DNA of 64,000 bases from positions 10,252,837 to 10,316,836 of the forward strand of contig NC_091147.1 of NCBI RefSeq assembly GCF_041381155.1. The letters run 5' to 3'. The notes beneath the pieces were generated by a model. It did not search any database. It saw only the letters and a program-made list of their open reading frames with translations, and was not told the DNA's origin. Made by a program: the position numbers and the translations under genes. Origin of the DNA: Argopecten irradians (Eukaryota; Mollusca; Bivalvia; Pectinida; Pectinidae). Below are positions 37,701 through 47,829 of the stretch, piece after piece. Numbering within the stretch: the first letter of the stretch is position 1; each line of letters opens with the position of its first letter.

Positions 37701-40700
37701 CATGGTAGCCCACTTGCTTTATTACCGCAAAGTATTCCCTCTATAATAAGTAAGGAATTTAATTATTTTCAGACGACTCTAGCTTACATAAGATAGTTAT
37801 AGGAAGGGCTATGTTTTATTCGTCATAGTTTTGAATGCTACATTATAGTAATAAACTGCTACATCCATATACACATAATCAAGTAAATAGTCCTTTATTT
37901 AGTGGTTATACTGAACGCCAATATCCTACCGAGGAACAGAAATCCTTGTCAAACTGCTGTCTCTCAGCAGTCCTCCAGTCCTTAAGCTGTGCTGTCAAGC
38001 TGCTATTCAGTGATATTTGTAATGTAGCAACACCTAAAAGTTAATACAGAAAAATACTACATGAAATAAACACATAAAGCTTTAAGGTTTTACATGTAAA
38101 GCGAATATTTTAATTCTGTAATACGCACAGTATATTATATACATTTTTTTCTTCCTCTGTGTGCCTGTTTCCATGAATGTGGTAAGCCGTTGAAATGCAT
38201 ATACGATAATACTGAAATGTTCTTTCTTTATATTGCATCACCATATTGTCATGCTTCGATGACGAAATCAAATCCATTTTTGTCCATTGCAACCCCTATA
38301 ATTCAAACAATCATTTTAATTATCTAAAAAAATCATACAATAAAGCTTATAAACTTTTTACAATATACATTTTACGTTTTCTTATACATGTATGAGAACT
38401 CATTATAATCGAGAATCATATACATACCACTTGACGTCATAGCTGCAAAGGAGAAATGGCGGAATATTGTGATATCATAATTAAGTTGAACTTATGAAAA
38501 CATAATATAGCCCAAAGACTACACAAAGGCATTTTGAAATCAATAAATCTATCACAATTTCCTGGATACATTATCATGTTTTGTGATGATTGGTTACATG
38601 GATTGTGTAAAAATGAAGTTTTAGATGTTAGCCATGTAGACGGTGAATACATAATGTATGCATTGTTTAAAGCTATTTTGTTCAAAGCGACATTCAGGGG
38701 GGATTTCATTTCATAGAAAATGACCAAAATATTTTATAACATCTTTACCAATCATTTTGCCATTCCAAGTTAAAAAACATGCAGTAAATATTAAAAAATA
38801 TATTTTCAAAAATTGTTTCCGAGACCCCCTAGTTCATCCTTGACTTTCATGCAGTTTTACTATCACTGATGTTATATACACTACGTTTTGTCATAACAAA
38901 ACCAAAGACAGCAGATGAAACAGATAGTTTGGTCCTTTTACATCAAACGTATATAATAACTGTGGCTGACTGTATAGCTTTGAAGATGGGCGTCTTTATA
39001 ATATTCAAATGACGACTGCAAACCTATTATCTTTCTTTTGTTTCTCTTCAAATGCCCTCAGTTTTTTTATGACATATTTCACGATGTCTCCTAGAATGTC
39101 CCTGGTTATAATAGTACCGTATCTGAAGAAGTGACCAACATCGTAAGAGAGACTATATTTTTCAATCTCAATTGAATGCTGTTTAACTTGAATCGTCAGC
39201 TTTAACGATACCAATTGAATGATCAAACGACCACGATGGAGCATTAGATACCATTACCTTCGTCAGCATTGACCACCAACACGAAGAAGGCGACGAAAGC
39301 GCCCGTTATTCCGATAGAACACAGGAGAAAGCCAATGAGCGGTAATACTTTTCTGTGAATTGATCGCCGAGGTTCTTCTTTTCCACTGTTATCACTTAAT
39401 TGGTGATTGTAGTTTAAATGGTTGAGTTCTGGTCTGAAGTTTGTCCTCAGGGGAACCTGTTATTACAAACAGTAACGGTTTACTTCCATTAATTGATCGA
39501 AAGGTACTTTATTAGCATTAATGTCCAACGGTATGTTATAAATGGTGTACGCTACTTTTAGTGTATACTTTTATTAATACTTTGAATATTAACAATAAGA
39601 ATTTGATGCCACTATTTTTTAATTCTTGAGGAGGGGAACAATCTTTGCAATAGTGAATTGTCAAACAAGTGTGCAAATAATTTTGCAATACCTCGATGTA
39701 ATTGTTGCAGATCATGGTATTTGTTCCAGACTTCTTGACAAAATTGAACATTTTTTTATGTATGTATTCTGTTTATTTAAAATTATATTTAATGCGCAAC
39801 GCTTCTATTATGATGTCACGATAACGTCGGTTTTGTTTTGCGCTTTTCCCGTGTTTTTTCATAGACTATGGTTATGAAAAGACGAATCAGCCAATCAGAA
39901 AGTCAGAATTAGTATAAAACAACGACAGAACTCTAGAAAACACACTATAAATGAACTGTAAGTACGGACTACTGGTAAATCTCACATGGTAAGACTGGTG
40001 ACCCACTCTCCTCCTGGCTCAAAGTTTGGAATTACATGTGTTAAAACAATTCAAAATAGTTCCTCTTAAAGGAATCAAACGCCAGGAATCCAAATACAGA
40101 GTCAACTGCATTCAACACAATTGTTTATTACTCTGTTTTGGAGTGATTTGATAACGAGAAAATCAGATAAGTAGACCCTTGTGTAAAATGACCGCACGAT
40201 TTGTTTCATGGTAAAGGTAAATGATACGATACTATAAGCCAGCTTAATATTACGTATTTCGTCACGAACATGTTTCAACTTAACGCAGGATAAAACAAAA
40301 GGAGTATATATCGCTAAATTAAACAGTCGTTATAAGCACGAAGACGCCATGTTAAGTTGTCGAGAACATACAGTGGTTTAAAGTAGCTTCGTCGTCAGTT
40401 CAATTGACAAAAACCTGTAACTACTATCGACTAGGCAGTTTGTATAATTTGATAAAAGTTAAGAGACCTACTGGTGTACCTACCTTTATCCATTGGTTAG
40501 CGAAGAAATCCTTTGTTTCCGCCGATAAGACCTTGTTTCTCCAGTCACCTACTGGTAAACTGGTGATCGGGCTTTCGTTGTCGAGATCGTCGATAAAATC
40601 CTCGATATTATCATCGTCTATCTTACTAGTGCAATCGTCATCTTCAGTCATAAGCGTCAATTTACCAACACGAGGATTTGGATTTAAGGTTATGTCCTCA

Positions 40701-40786
40701 TCGTTACAGATCGTAAATGATGCCATGGTTATCAAACTCTTATGAAACTTCGTTGTTGTTTTCTTGACAACTTCAGCTGATTTCAT
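34739..40786 (-). CDS. Type II membrane protein with SEA domain and possible Thr/Pro-rich stalk (6 exons)
   Basis: A minus-strand gene not assigned to a named family. Coding exons 5'->3': 40786(or 40726)-40484, 39456-39258, 38442-38428, 38033-37930, 36245-36172, 35919-35643. From the second Met these total 912 nt, 304 codons including TGA at 35645-35643, with phases 0,1,1,0,2 agreeing. The product has an acidic Asn/Asp-rich head (about 1-110), a basic RRSIHRK flank, one membrane helix (about 118-143) and then a SEA domain (about 153-260) with the self-cleavage motif GSIVVV at 214-219. The positive flank on the N-side argues for a cytoplasmic N-terminus and an extracellular SEA. In the -1 frame the last exon stays open to 35167 and encodes a repetitive Thr/Pro/Lys/Arg-rich stalk. 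The gene converges tail-to-tail with the SLC23 gene. Role unknown; a shed mucin-like surface protein is an inference. Confidence 0.82.
35167..35733 (-). CDS. -1 frame extension: Thr/Pro/Lys-rich repeat stalk (conditional)
   Basis: From the slippery site this frame is open for 188 codons to TAA at 35167. It is built of degenerate units of about 20 residues such as TTPKRNTTHPTTSTTTTILQ and PTSSTTTAIKQTTPKRKT, rich in Thr, Ser, Pro and basic residues. It would resemble a short mucin-type stalk with many O-glycosylation sites and would give a total product of about 462 residues. Whether it is translated depends on a frameshift or a small intron. An in-frame TGA near 35838 prevents it from being an independent upstream-started ORF of any length. 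Confidence 0.45.
   Translation of the reverse strand, partial: QQSLSAATQATNIRSTTPNRNTAPPTSSTLTAIKENTPKRNTIPPTSSTTTAMRQTTPKRNITSPTSSIATTQPTTPKRNTTHPTTSTTTTILQTTSSTRTAIKQTSPKRKTTPPVSSITTTVLPTTPKWNTTSPTSSTTTAIKQTTPKRKTILPTSSTTTTTTTIQPTTPKRNTTPLTYSTEATILP
35170..35710 (-). repeat. Degenerate tandem repeat encoding Thr/Pro-rich units
   Basis: About eight or nine imperfect units of roughly 60 bp marked on the + strand by TTTTGGAGTGGTT and GAAGAGGTNGGAG. The units are open in several frames, so frame alone does not prove coding. Only the -1 frame relative to the SEA exon gives a mucin-like composition joined to a real domain. Confidence 0.8.
35643..35919 (-). CDS. SEA gene exon 6 (SEA cleavage strand, zero-frame end)
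   Basis: Encodes AGSIVVVFTITMMGDLTGVT, then EETFEVAIAQVLGNTTSA and onward. The GSIVVV motif is the SEA autoproteolysis signature (cleavage between G and S in known SEA domains). A sequon NTT follows. In the zero frame the reading ends ...GTPLPRPLPR-TGA at 35645-35643, a tail with no recognisable fold. That tail is an out-of-frame reading of a Thr-rich repeat, which suggests the authentic protein changes frame before it. Confidence 0.8.
35733..35739 (-). promoter_or_regulatory. Candidate -1 ribosomal frameshift site TTTAAAC
   Basis: On the minus strand the zero-frame codons are GGT TTA AAC, so the heptamer is read T TTA AAC, the exact register of a canonical X XXY YYZ slippery site. Eight nt downstream the bases CTTAGTG / CACTCAAG (35724-35706) can form a 7-bp stem with one bulge and a 4-nt loop. 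A slip back by one enters a frame open to 35167. An alternative is a 71-nt intron (donor CA|GTATGG at 35745, acceptor ATAG ending 35675), but its acceptor lacks a pyrimidine tract. Confidence 0.4.
36172..36245 (-). CDS. SEA gene exon 5 (middle of SEA domain)
   Basis: Encodes MITIFKSTKGPVKDRSPVCR and VKRL plus two bases, linking the SEA helix to its central strand. The acceptor is TTCTCTTCTTTCAG and the donor is CG|GTACGT. The basic KDRSPVCRVKRLR stretch just before GSIVVV is unusual and could also be a proprotein-convertase-like site (inference). Confidence 0.8.
37338..37412. repeat. CACGTG/CATGTG palindrome cluster
   Basis: TTCACGTGAATTTCATGTGA and TTCACGTGAAATTCACATG lie back to back, making an imperfect hairpin rich in E-box-like hexamers. 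Lies in an intron of the SEA gene (between exons 4 and 5). Could be chance repeat structure. Confidence 0.5.
37930..38033 (-). CDS. SEA gene exon 4 (N-terminal half of SEA domain)
   Basis: Encodes GVATLQISLNSSLTAQLKDW and RTAERQQFDKDFCSS. This fits the SEA pattern of a first beta strand, a helix ending ...L...FC and an N-glycosylation sequon (NSS). The entry is phase 1 through CTTTTAG and the exit is phase 0 at TCG|GTAGGA. Confidence 0.8.
38428..38442 (-). CDS. SEA gene 15-nt micro-exon (candidate)
   Basis: A 15-nt segment bounded by a strong acceptor (TTTCTCCTTTGCAG) and a strong donor (G|GTATGT). It keeps phase 1 on both sides and would encode A-MTSS. Skipping it leaves the frame intact, so it could be optional. 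Supported only by splice-site quality and phase. Confidence 0.5.
39258..39456 (-). CDS. SEA gene exon 2 (transmembrane segment)
   Basis: Encodes 66 residues plus one base. A polar stretch (NHLNYNHQLSDNSGKEE) is followed by PRRSIHRK and then the hydrophobic segment VLPLIGFLLCSIGITGAF plus VAFFVLVV. By the positive-inside rule the N-side is cytoplasmic. The acceptor is GTAATAACAG and the donor is G|GTAATG. Confidence 0.85.
40484..40786 (-). CDS. SEA gene exon 1 (acidic cytoplasmic head)
   Basis: Two in-frame starts exist. The first ATG (40786) gives MKSAEVVKKTTTKFHKSLIT before the second ATG at 40726-40724, which sits in a strong ACCATGG context and is my preferred start. The head carries acidic runs (TEDDDC, KIDDDNIEDFIDDLDNE) and ends GDWRNKVLSAETKDFFANQW-IK. 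The donor is AAG|GTAGGT, phase 0. No domain is recognised in it. Confidence 0.72.
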
Positions 40787-41772
40787 TAAAGTTGAACAAC
40801 GATGGTCCGAATCTGTAACGAACTGTAGTGTCTGTAATACTCATGGCTTTAGTTTTCAGAGATCGTAATTATTGTCTGCAATGACATTTGAGTTCAGATG
40901 TACATACAGTCGAGTTGATATATGTCTTTATACATGGGAGTTTAATTGAACCGCTGGAAAATCTACTGCAACTCGTCCACTTCTAGCCACTTACAAACAC
41001 TCACTGTCATAGCATATCAATTAGATATAAGTACTGTATGATATACCTTAGGGTATTTTAAATATATAATCGATACAATAAAAGTTGTAATATATAATAA
41101 CACGAAATGTTGTGCTGCATTAAAACAATGTATGATTTAGCTACATAAAAAGTCTTTGTTTTTATATCTATATCTGTTTAGATTATCGAAATAATTAACA
41201 ATATATTAGAATAATTAAATAAATCTGAGGACGCTAGAAAGACGTTAAATATGCGTCAGTCTACCTAAAATAGGACTTGCAATTCCGCTCTCCACTACGA
41301 TACTCTACGTTACGCTCGAATACAATATCTTATCTTAAGATTGCATACTTATTTACTCAAATATATACAATGTATTGCATTGTATGATGTCATTTTAATT
41401 ATAACATGCTCAATGTAAGGAGCCTTAACAATCTTATAATACAAGTACATCTTTACACAAATCAAGTCCGGACAAATGTACAAATATATTAGATACTACT
41501 AAAATGAATAAAACGGTATATTACTTTTGTAAATGTTATACAGTGTTCTATTTTGGACACGTATGATCTTTCCTGTTTTTCAAGTATGTAAAATCCATTG
41601 TAAACAAATGAAATTAAGTAAAAGTTTGTATAAGATTGTATTTTAACTACATTTGCCCAGATCTTAAATTATTTCTTTTCAATAACTGAAAAATCCAGTG
41701 GAATGATGGAATAAAGGACGTTTAAGAAATCACAATCAAATATTAGTCTATTTCATGTTGGATTTTAGTTTC

Positions 41773-42205
41773 TTACCGTGCGTTCCATTTGCAGATTCGT
41801 ACCAGCTGTATCGATACGAATCGGTTGTATCTCAAATGGAATACGCCGTACCAGCAGAACTGTACCGGTACATGTGGTTCGTTTTCAGAGGCGTACCACT
41901 TGGATCCAGCATAGCGAACCCGAGATTTTTCATTTGTAATCGGAATGTTTCCTTTGTTGAAAACAAGACAGAGATCATTTATATCCGATAAAACTACATG
42001 GATTATTTATTTCAATGTATTCCGAAACTATTTATGTTTTACTTTTGTATCCATTTTATGGTTAACACCGAAAATACTTGGCTTTTATATTCGAAATGTA
42101 TCTTTCATATAGGTGCCGCCATCATGGAGAAATCCAAATTCCATTAGGTGGTACCGTATCACATTAGTACAAGTGGTACATTCCGCAAATGGAATGCACA
42201 GGTAA
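41773..42205. mobile_element. About 430-bp MITE with TTACCNGTGCRTTCCATTTGC ends
   Basis: Left end TTACCGTGCGTTCCATTTGC (41773) is matched in inverse at 42183-42205 (GCAAATGGAATGCACAGGTAA). This accounts for a 78-codon open frame here. Upstream of the SEA gene on its strand. Confidence 0.65.
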
Positions 42206-43497
42206 ACAGCTCCAGAATACAGGATCCACCAGCTGTATGTATAGATACATATAACATACAGCTATTTCAGTGACAGTGATAACCCAAGTTGTTCACAGGG
42301 ATTATAAAGTAACAGTACTTGTAATTCAAACACTGAATTCATCAGACAAATTCGAGCTTGGTGCCTTGTGCTTTCACCTGACATCCCACCTTCCCAATGT
42401 GATGTATAATTTCTCTTATATAATAAATGTTTAGCATGACAGAGTTACACCTCATTTACATATAACGAAACGTATCGTCAAACGTATTCCATTCGTATTC
42501 GGAAGGGACTTAACTCGTACAGAAAGTTTTCGTAATCATGTAAAAAGGGTATATGTTCGATTTCGAATCTCAATGACAGTTGTTTGTTGTTTTTATGTTT
42601 TGAGAAATTTGAAGGTTTGATTTCTGATTAAAGTGCCATTTTGGTTTTTGATGATCATACAATGATAAGATCTTTAATAGATTTATCTTTAATAAATAGT
42701 CGATACCTACTTTCAAGGTCACAATGGTCAATTATACTCATAGGTCATTCGGGCATACTGTAAAACCATAGTATTCGGTCGTACAGTTTCCTGATATATT
42801 GTCACGAAAGAGAAGAAAGGAATCGAAAGTTTTGTTTGCAAAAATTATAATAAAGTGCAGTCAGCAAAAGATAACTTACATATGTAGAGGAGTTGGTGGC
42901 CAGGTAGGTCTATAATGTAAGCATCCGGCTAGTGATTAAAGGGTTCAGGATTGGAATATTTCCTCTGATAAAATTGATCTCATCTTAAAAATCTTTTAAA
43001 AAAAGCAAATTCCATACAACGAACATGTTTTAAACTTGATATACTTCGTACACATACCCTGCAATAATCCCTGCTACACAATGTTAGTTTTTAAAGCCAT
43101 ACGCCCTACACAAGGCGAGTGAAAAAAATATTGAAAAGGGCATTCATAGTCAAACAAATGCTGTTTAATCAGTTTGATGAAAAAATACTTACTATAGTAA
43201 ATATACATAGGTCAGTCTGGCCAAGGTTAGCAATGGAATAAAACCGTGTTTTCTCATGAAAAGCATACTTGCCTGTTTGATTAATTAACGTCCTATTATA
43301 CATAATTAACAGCCAGGGTCATGTAAGGACGACCTCCCATGTATGCGGTGTGTAGCATGTATGAAGTGTGATGTGTGTTTTAGGACACTGCGAAACATAC
43401 GCATTATCAAATAATTCCATATTGACGCCTTCAAATGTAACAGTTTATACGAAACTATAAAGCTATTTGAAACATCGAATCGAGGAAATGACAAACA

Positions 43498-43833
43498 TTG
43501 ACTAATTCAATATATACACCTGTATCAACATTGATTCAATCAGCCGTATTTGGTGATGTCGTTTCGGATGTAGACACTGTATCGATGATAGACGGTGTTA
43601 AACATTATAATTCCCGCCTTCCACAAAGGCATCTTTGGATTTATAACTTTCTGCCCAGTCTGACAGGAGTATCAATAAATATTGGTGTTACACAAGGATT
43701 TGGGCCACCTATATTTATATCATATAGAGGTTATTATCACATGTACATACACAATTTTGTTTCTGTTACATGTATCATGCATAATGCAGACGACATCTCG
43801 CAAGATGCAAAAGATACAATTGGAGGTGTTTAA
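43498..43833 (+). other. Unassigned 111-codon open frame
   Basis: An open plus-strand stretch starting from TTG, with segments such as HYNSRLPQRHLWIYNFLPSL and GVTQGFGPPIFISYRGYY. I recognise no family. It stands alone, opposite to both neighbouring genes, without an ATG near its start. It could be a decayed mobile-element fragment or an exon of an unknown gene. Confidence 0.2.
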
Positions 43834-46800
43834 ACAAAAACTATATTAATACTTAGAATGTACAGTTCGTTGAGTGAGGAACAGTACAGTGAGTCTCGAA
43901 GTAAAATAAGTGCATGGTAATTGCCCCTGCACAAACCATGGAAAGATCAAATTGATAATGATTATATAATCTTAGCAAAACGTGTTTGTGTTTACAGACG
44001 ACATTGACCATTTATGGTTGATGGAATTATACAAAACGTCAATCAGAGAATTGTCTTCGAACAGTTCTTATACTGTAAAGCAAATATCTTTCGCGGATAT
44101 TCAATTTCGTGATTTCCATTTCAAAACAAGTTCGCCAAGATAATTATTCGGCGGATTGCACATTTGGAAGATAATTCCTATCTATTTAGATGGTGTAGGT
44201 ATTAATTCGCAGAGGAAAACTTTTGCTAATTTACTTGGATCGTGAAATTCGGATATGTAAATCACACACGAAGGAAAATTGGTTTACAGCATTGTCCAAG
44301 AGTAGGGTGTCCCTAGAAATAAAACAAAAAATACACTGAAGAGAATTCTAAGCTACATACGAGAGCTGCCAGTGTTTTATTGAATATTGATGATATTTTA
44401 ACCCGCTTCTGCACTCTCTTTGAGTGACTTAGATGGATGCATATATCTGAATGTTATAAGTGTATAGTGACTTTGGAGCAAGGGAGCTAACTCGGTAATA
44501 TGCTAAAACGCAATAACTTACAATACAGTCAATGTACCGTGCCTGTGTCCTGCTTTGATTTATACTTTAACATGAATACCAGTAATTAATATATTTCTTT
44601 GGTTTTTGGTTTCATTGGCCAATGGTATTATCAGTAGTCCCGCAGTCCAATCACATGTGTTGTGAATATTTATACAAACTTGTTCTGAAAGGATGCATTT
44701 TGCTAAGTATACATGCATGGTCGAAGATTTACATTATAAATCAAGTCAACTATCTTTGCTTTGGTAAAAAGTATTTTTAATTAAAATCCTGTCTGAGATT
44801 AATTACATTTAATGCTAGGGAATTCGATTTACCACAGTATTATATAATGGTGTAAAATATTGATGATTCGTATGTGTCCAGATCTCGTACTATTACATAA
44901 ATATGTAAGATGATATTCAATATATAAATTTAAACGGCAATCTATTTAAATAAGCATATATACAACGTACACATTATATAATCACTTATAGGTCTAGTGA
45001 TTGTCCATAAGTAGAGAAAAATGAACACCAACACATGAATTATAAATAAAGCAACCACAAAATTGAAAGATAACTAATACAAAAATTCCAAACAAAAAGT
45101 ATGTCGATCATACAAGAAATACATAAATATAAAACTTTCAAAGCTCGTTTTGTACAAAGTTACATTAACTATTTTATGCGTCACTCACCAGACTTATGCT
45201 TAGCATCAAATTGATGCATGAAAATAAGCAGGCCTCCAAATTTACTAGCCGGAGTTTTAAGGTCAAGGAGAGTATAATGTTGAATACCCTTGCGGTGTGA
45301 AGAGTCCCTATACGGTTTTTAGTCTTTCACATCAAGTTTCTGATAGCACAAATCTGTTCTGTAGATAAAAGGGACGATCTGACCGGTGAGGACATCTCAT
45401 CTAGTGTTCTGGGATATACTCTCTCTTTCTTCCCGTATTGCATTGGGAATAGACTGTAAACTAACTGATTGTTATGTGTGATTGATTTTCTCGTATTTCG
45501 TGGTCGGTCAGAAATCGCAAAAACAAATCTCCGCAAAAAAATTCGAATAAGGAAACATAGAAATGAATAAGTCAAGACCGTAACATTAAATCCCAATGAG
45601 AAGTTTCTAGGCGTAAAGCACTAGATAAAGTGATCGCGGAAGTAAGTGCAATGCTACCTAATAGGATATCAAAGTGATTCACAAGCAGGTGGATAGATGT
45701 AAGATTTCAATTCTTTATGGTGCCTTGGTATTCACGTATGTGCAAAACTGAACACAAATGAAAATCATTAAGACAAACAAAAAAAGTTTGAACATTAACA
45801 ACAAAATTGATATTCAAATATAAAACGACAAACTAGTGAAAATGAAATGACCTTGCAATTGTCTTATTATGTCATATAGCTTTTTGAAAATTATGGCAAA
45901 CTGTTGTTCTTATGAAATGTTCGAATTTATTGAAGATCTTCCGTAAGTCATCTGATTAAATCTCATATAACGTCTTGAAGTTGTCATTTTTCTCGGTGAT
46001 ATATATTTCATTGTAAATAACTGTTTGATAGATTTTATTGATGATCTCTCAATTAAATCACTAATGTTATGACAATGTAACCACAAAATAGATGATTTTC
46101 CAGACAACATTTTCTTATTGAACTACCGACTGGGATGACTTTGACTTCATCGAACAACACAAATTAAATTTTCCTCACTCTAATACATTTACATGCATAG
46201 AAAGTCCATTTTTTGCAATGTCTTTGAAAACAAATAAAAACGATTTGCCATTGACAATTTCCGATGGTTTCATATTTGGAAGGGAACATTCCCTTAATAA
46301 TGTCTTATAGAAAATACCATTTTAAAAGGAAACAAAAGTATGCCATTAATGCTTGGATTATATTACACCCGGAATCACAAAATGTAATATGGCCCTCGAA
46401 AGCTTAAGGGTTGACCTTCGTGTGCGATTCCAACGGTAGAGTATATCTATTCTTCATGAACATATGATAAAATCTGATGATAAAAAAAGCATCATCAGAT
46501 CGTAACCACCTCACCAAAACATAACTAGAACAACATCACCTGCGATCATAGCATGACACGTATGAGATGTGTCGAGATATCGTCCATTTGAACAATAAAC
46601 AGTTCAATTCTTTAAGGAACATCCAAATAAATAAACATATTCTTTCCTTTAATACAGAAGGAGGGTTTGGTTGGGAGAGGTTCTCACTGGGAAGTTTCAC
46701 TGTAAATGGCACATATTCCAGGACGATATTTGCTTAAAGTTATATGTGCCGTATTTTTTATACTCACGAATCAAGATGAGCTTTTAATATGTTATTCAGC

Positions 46801-46944
46801 ACCAAAAATTACCAACTTTTTGAAAATTACAGTGCTTTCAATGCATAGGTTTTAATTTTACATGTACAAATAAGAGCTGAAAATGATTTTTGGCAGTACT
46901 GCCCAAAATCATTTATTTACATCAATAGTGAAGTGAAATGAGTA

Positions 46945-47235
46945 CATACGGTGAGACCATGAAGCCAAATTGTGGTCTACAATTTCATTACACATTTGTT
47001 CCAATGTTTTTAGTAATTGTAAAGTGACTTCTGCAGGTATGTTTTCATTTAAACATATTTAAGACATAAAAACAACAATTTTACAGTTCAAAATTTCTTT
47101 GTTATAACTAATGTTTATAAGTCATCTGAAGCCATTTGAATGATTTTTACAGCTTTATTCATCAAACTTTATGGTTTTTAATAAATTAATGATGAAAAAA
47201 TAGCATGTCAGAATTATCGCCCAGTTACGGCACAT
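46945..47235 (+). repeat. Dispersed repeat copy (pair with 2120-2403)
   Basis: Same family and strand as the copy near the window's left end, in the gap downstream of the last recognised Ig/CBM14 exon. No coding signature. Confidence 0.7.
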
Positions 47236-47640
47236 ATAACTTTAACAAAAGAATAATTCAATTAACCAACAGCGCGCCGTATTTTACCTGTTGCCCGGGA
47301 TAACTGTAAAACAATGAAACAAAACAATGAAACAAATTAGGGATATATATATAACTATATTAATCAACGTAAAACATTATCTAAAACTCGTAGGATCATG
47401 AAATATGATATTATCCGGATATTTGAGGTAATGACATCTGACAAATCAACGCACATTACTTATTTCTTTTTCGAATTAAACAGTTACGAGGTTTTAACCA
47501 TTAATTAACAATTACACAATCTTGTGCACTAAATGTGATTCTGTCTTTACTTCAATCTATTAATGTCATCTTCAGGAAGAAAGTAAATCAGTTGAACGAT
47601 AAGTCAAAGTTCAACAAAAAAATAAACTGGATATACTTAC

Positions 47641-47829
47641 ATGTTTGATAACTTGGACAGTGGGTGCAAGTCGTAGCACAGAATCCTGAAGCTGAAGTTT
47701 CATTTAATTTAATACACGGTGTATCGCTCCCGCAGTGGTTTACAAAGACAGCATTTTGGGAACATGTTACCCATAATCCACAGTTATGGGGATGGTAAAA
47801 CATTCCAGTTTTGCCAATACACATAGTAC
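47641..47829 (-). CDS. CBM14 chitin-binding domain exon, module 3 (189 nt)
   Basis: Encodes GTMCIGKTGMFYHPHNCGLW, VTCSQNAVFVNHCGSDTPCI and KLNETSASGFCATTCTHCPS. More diverged from the consensus (HPHNCGLWVTC) but with the same eight-Cys layout and exactly the same length as the other two. The donor T|GTAAGT shows that at least one further exon follows. Confidence 0.87.

Larger units (their letters stand above)
40787..47640. other. Gap between the SEA gene and the last recognised Ig/CBM14 exon
   Basis: The 3' end of the Ig/CBM14 gene should lie here but I could not place it. Weak minus-strand splice-bounded candidates: 47303-47288 (16 nt, good acceptor and donor), 42905-42876 (30 nt, GTAAGT donor) and an open 3' end at 45327-45379 (...STEQICAIRNLM-stop). 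None forms a convincing domain. Recognised repeats: the MITE at 41773-42205, the dispersed repeat at 46945-47235, and TCGCGAA-type repeat text near 44080-44180 and 45500-45550. Confidence 0.5.

Noticed and set aside
40404..40745. Plus-strand 113-codon Ser-rich frame
   Set aside because: Antisense of the acidic head exon of the SEA gene, whose minus-strand frame has a strong start context and splice donor.
41755..41991. Plus-strand 78-codon frame
   Set aside because: Falls within a MITE defined by inverted ends at 41773 and 42205.
45327..45596. Minus-strand 89-codon frame with a hydrophobic start, considered as the membrane anchor of the Ig/CBM14 protein
   Set aside because: The hydrophobic part lies in TTTTTGCGG/TTTTTGCGATTTC repeat text also found near 60730-60800, and the acceptor and phase needed to reach it rest only on a 16-nt micro-exon guess.
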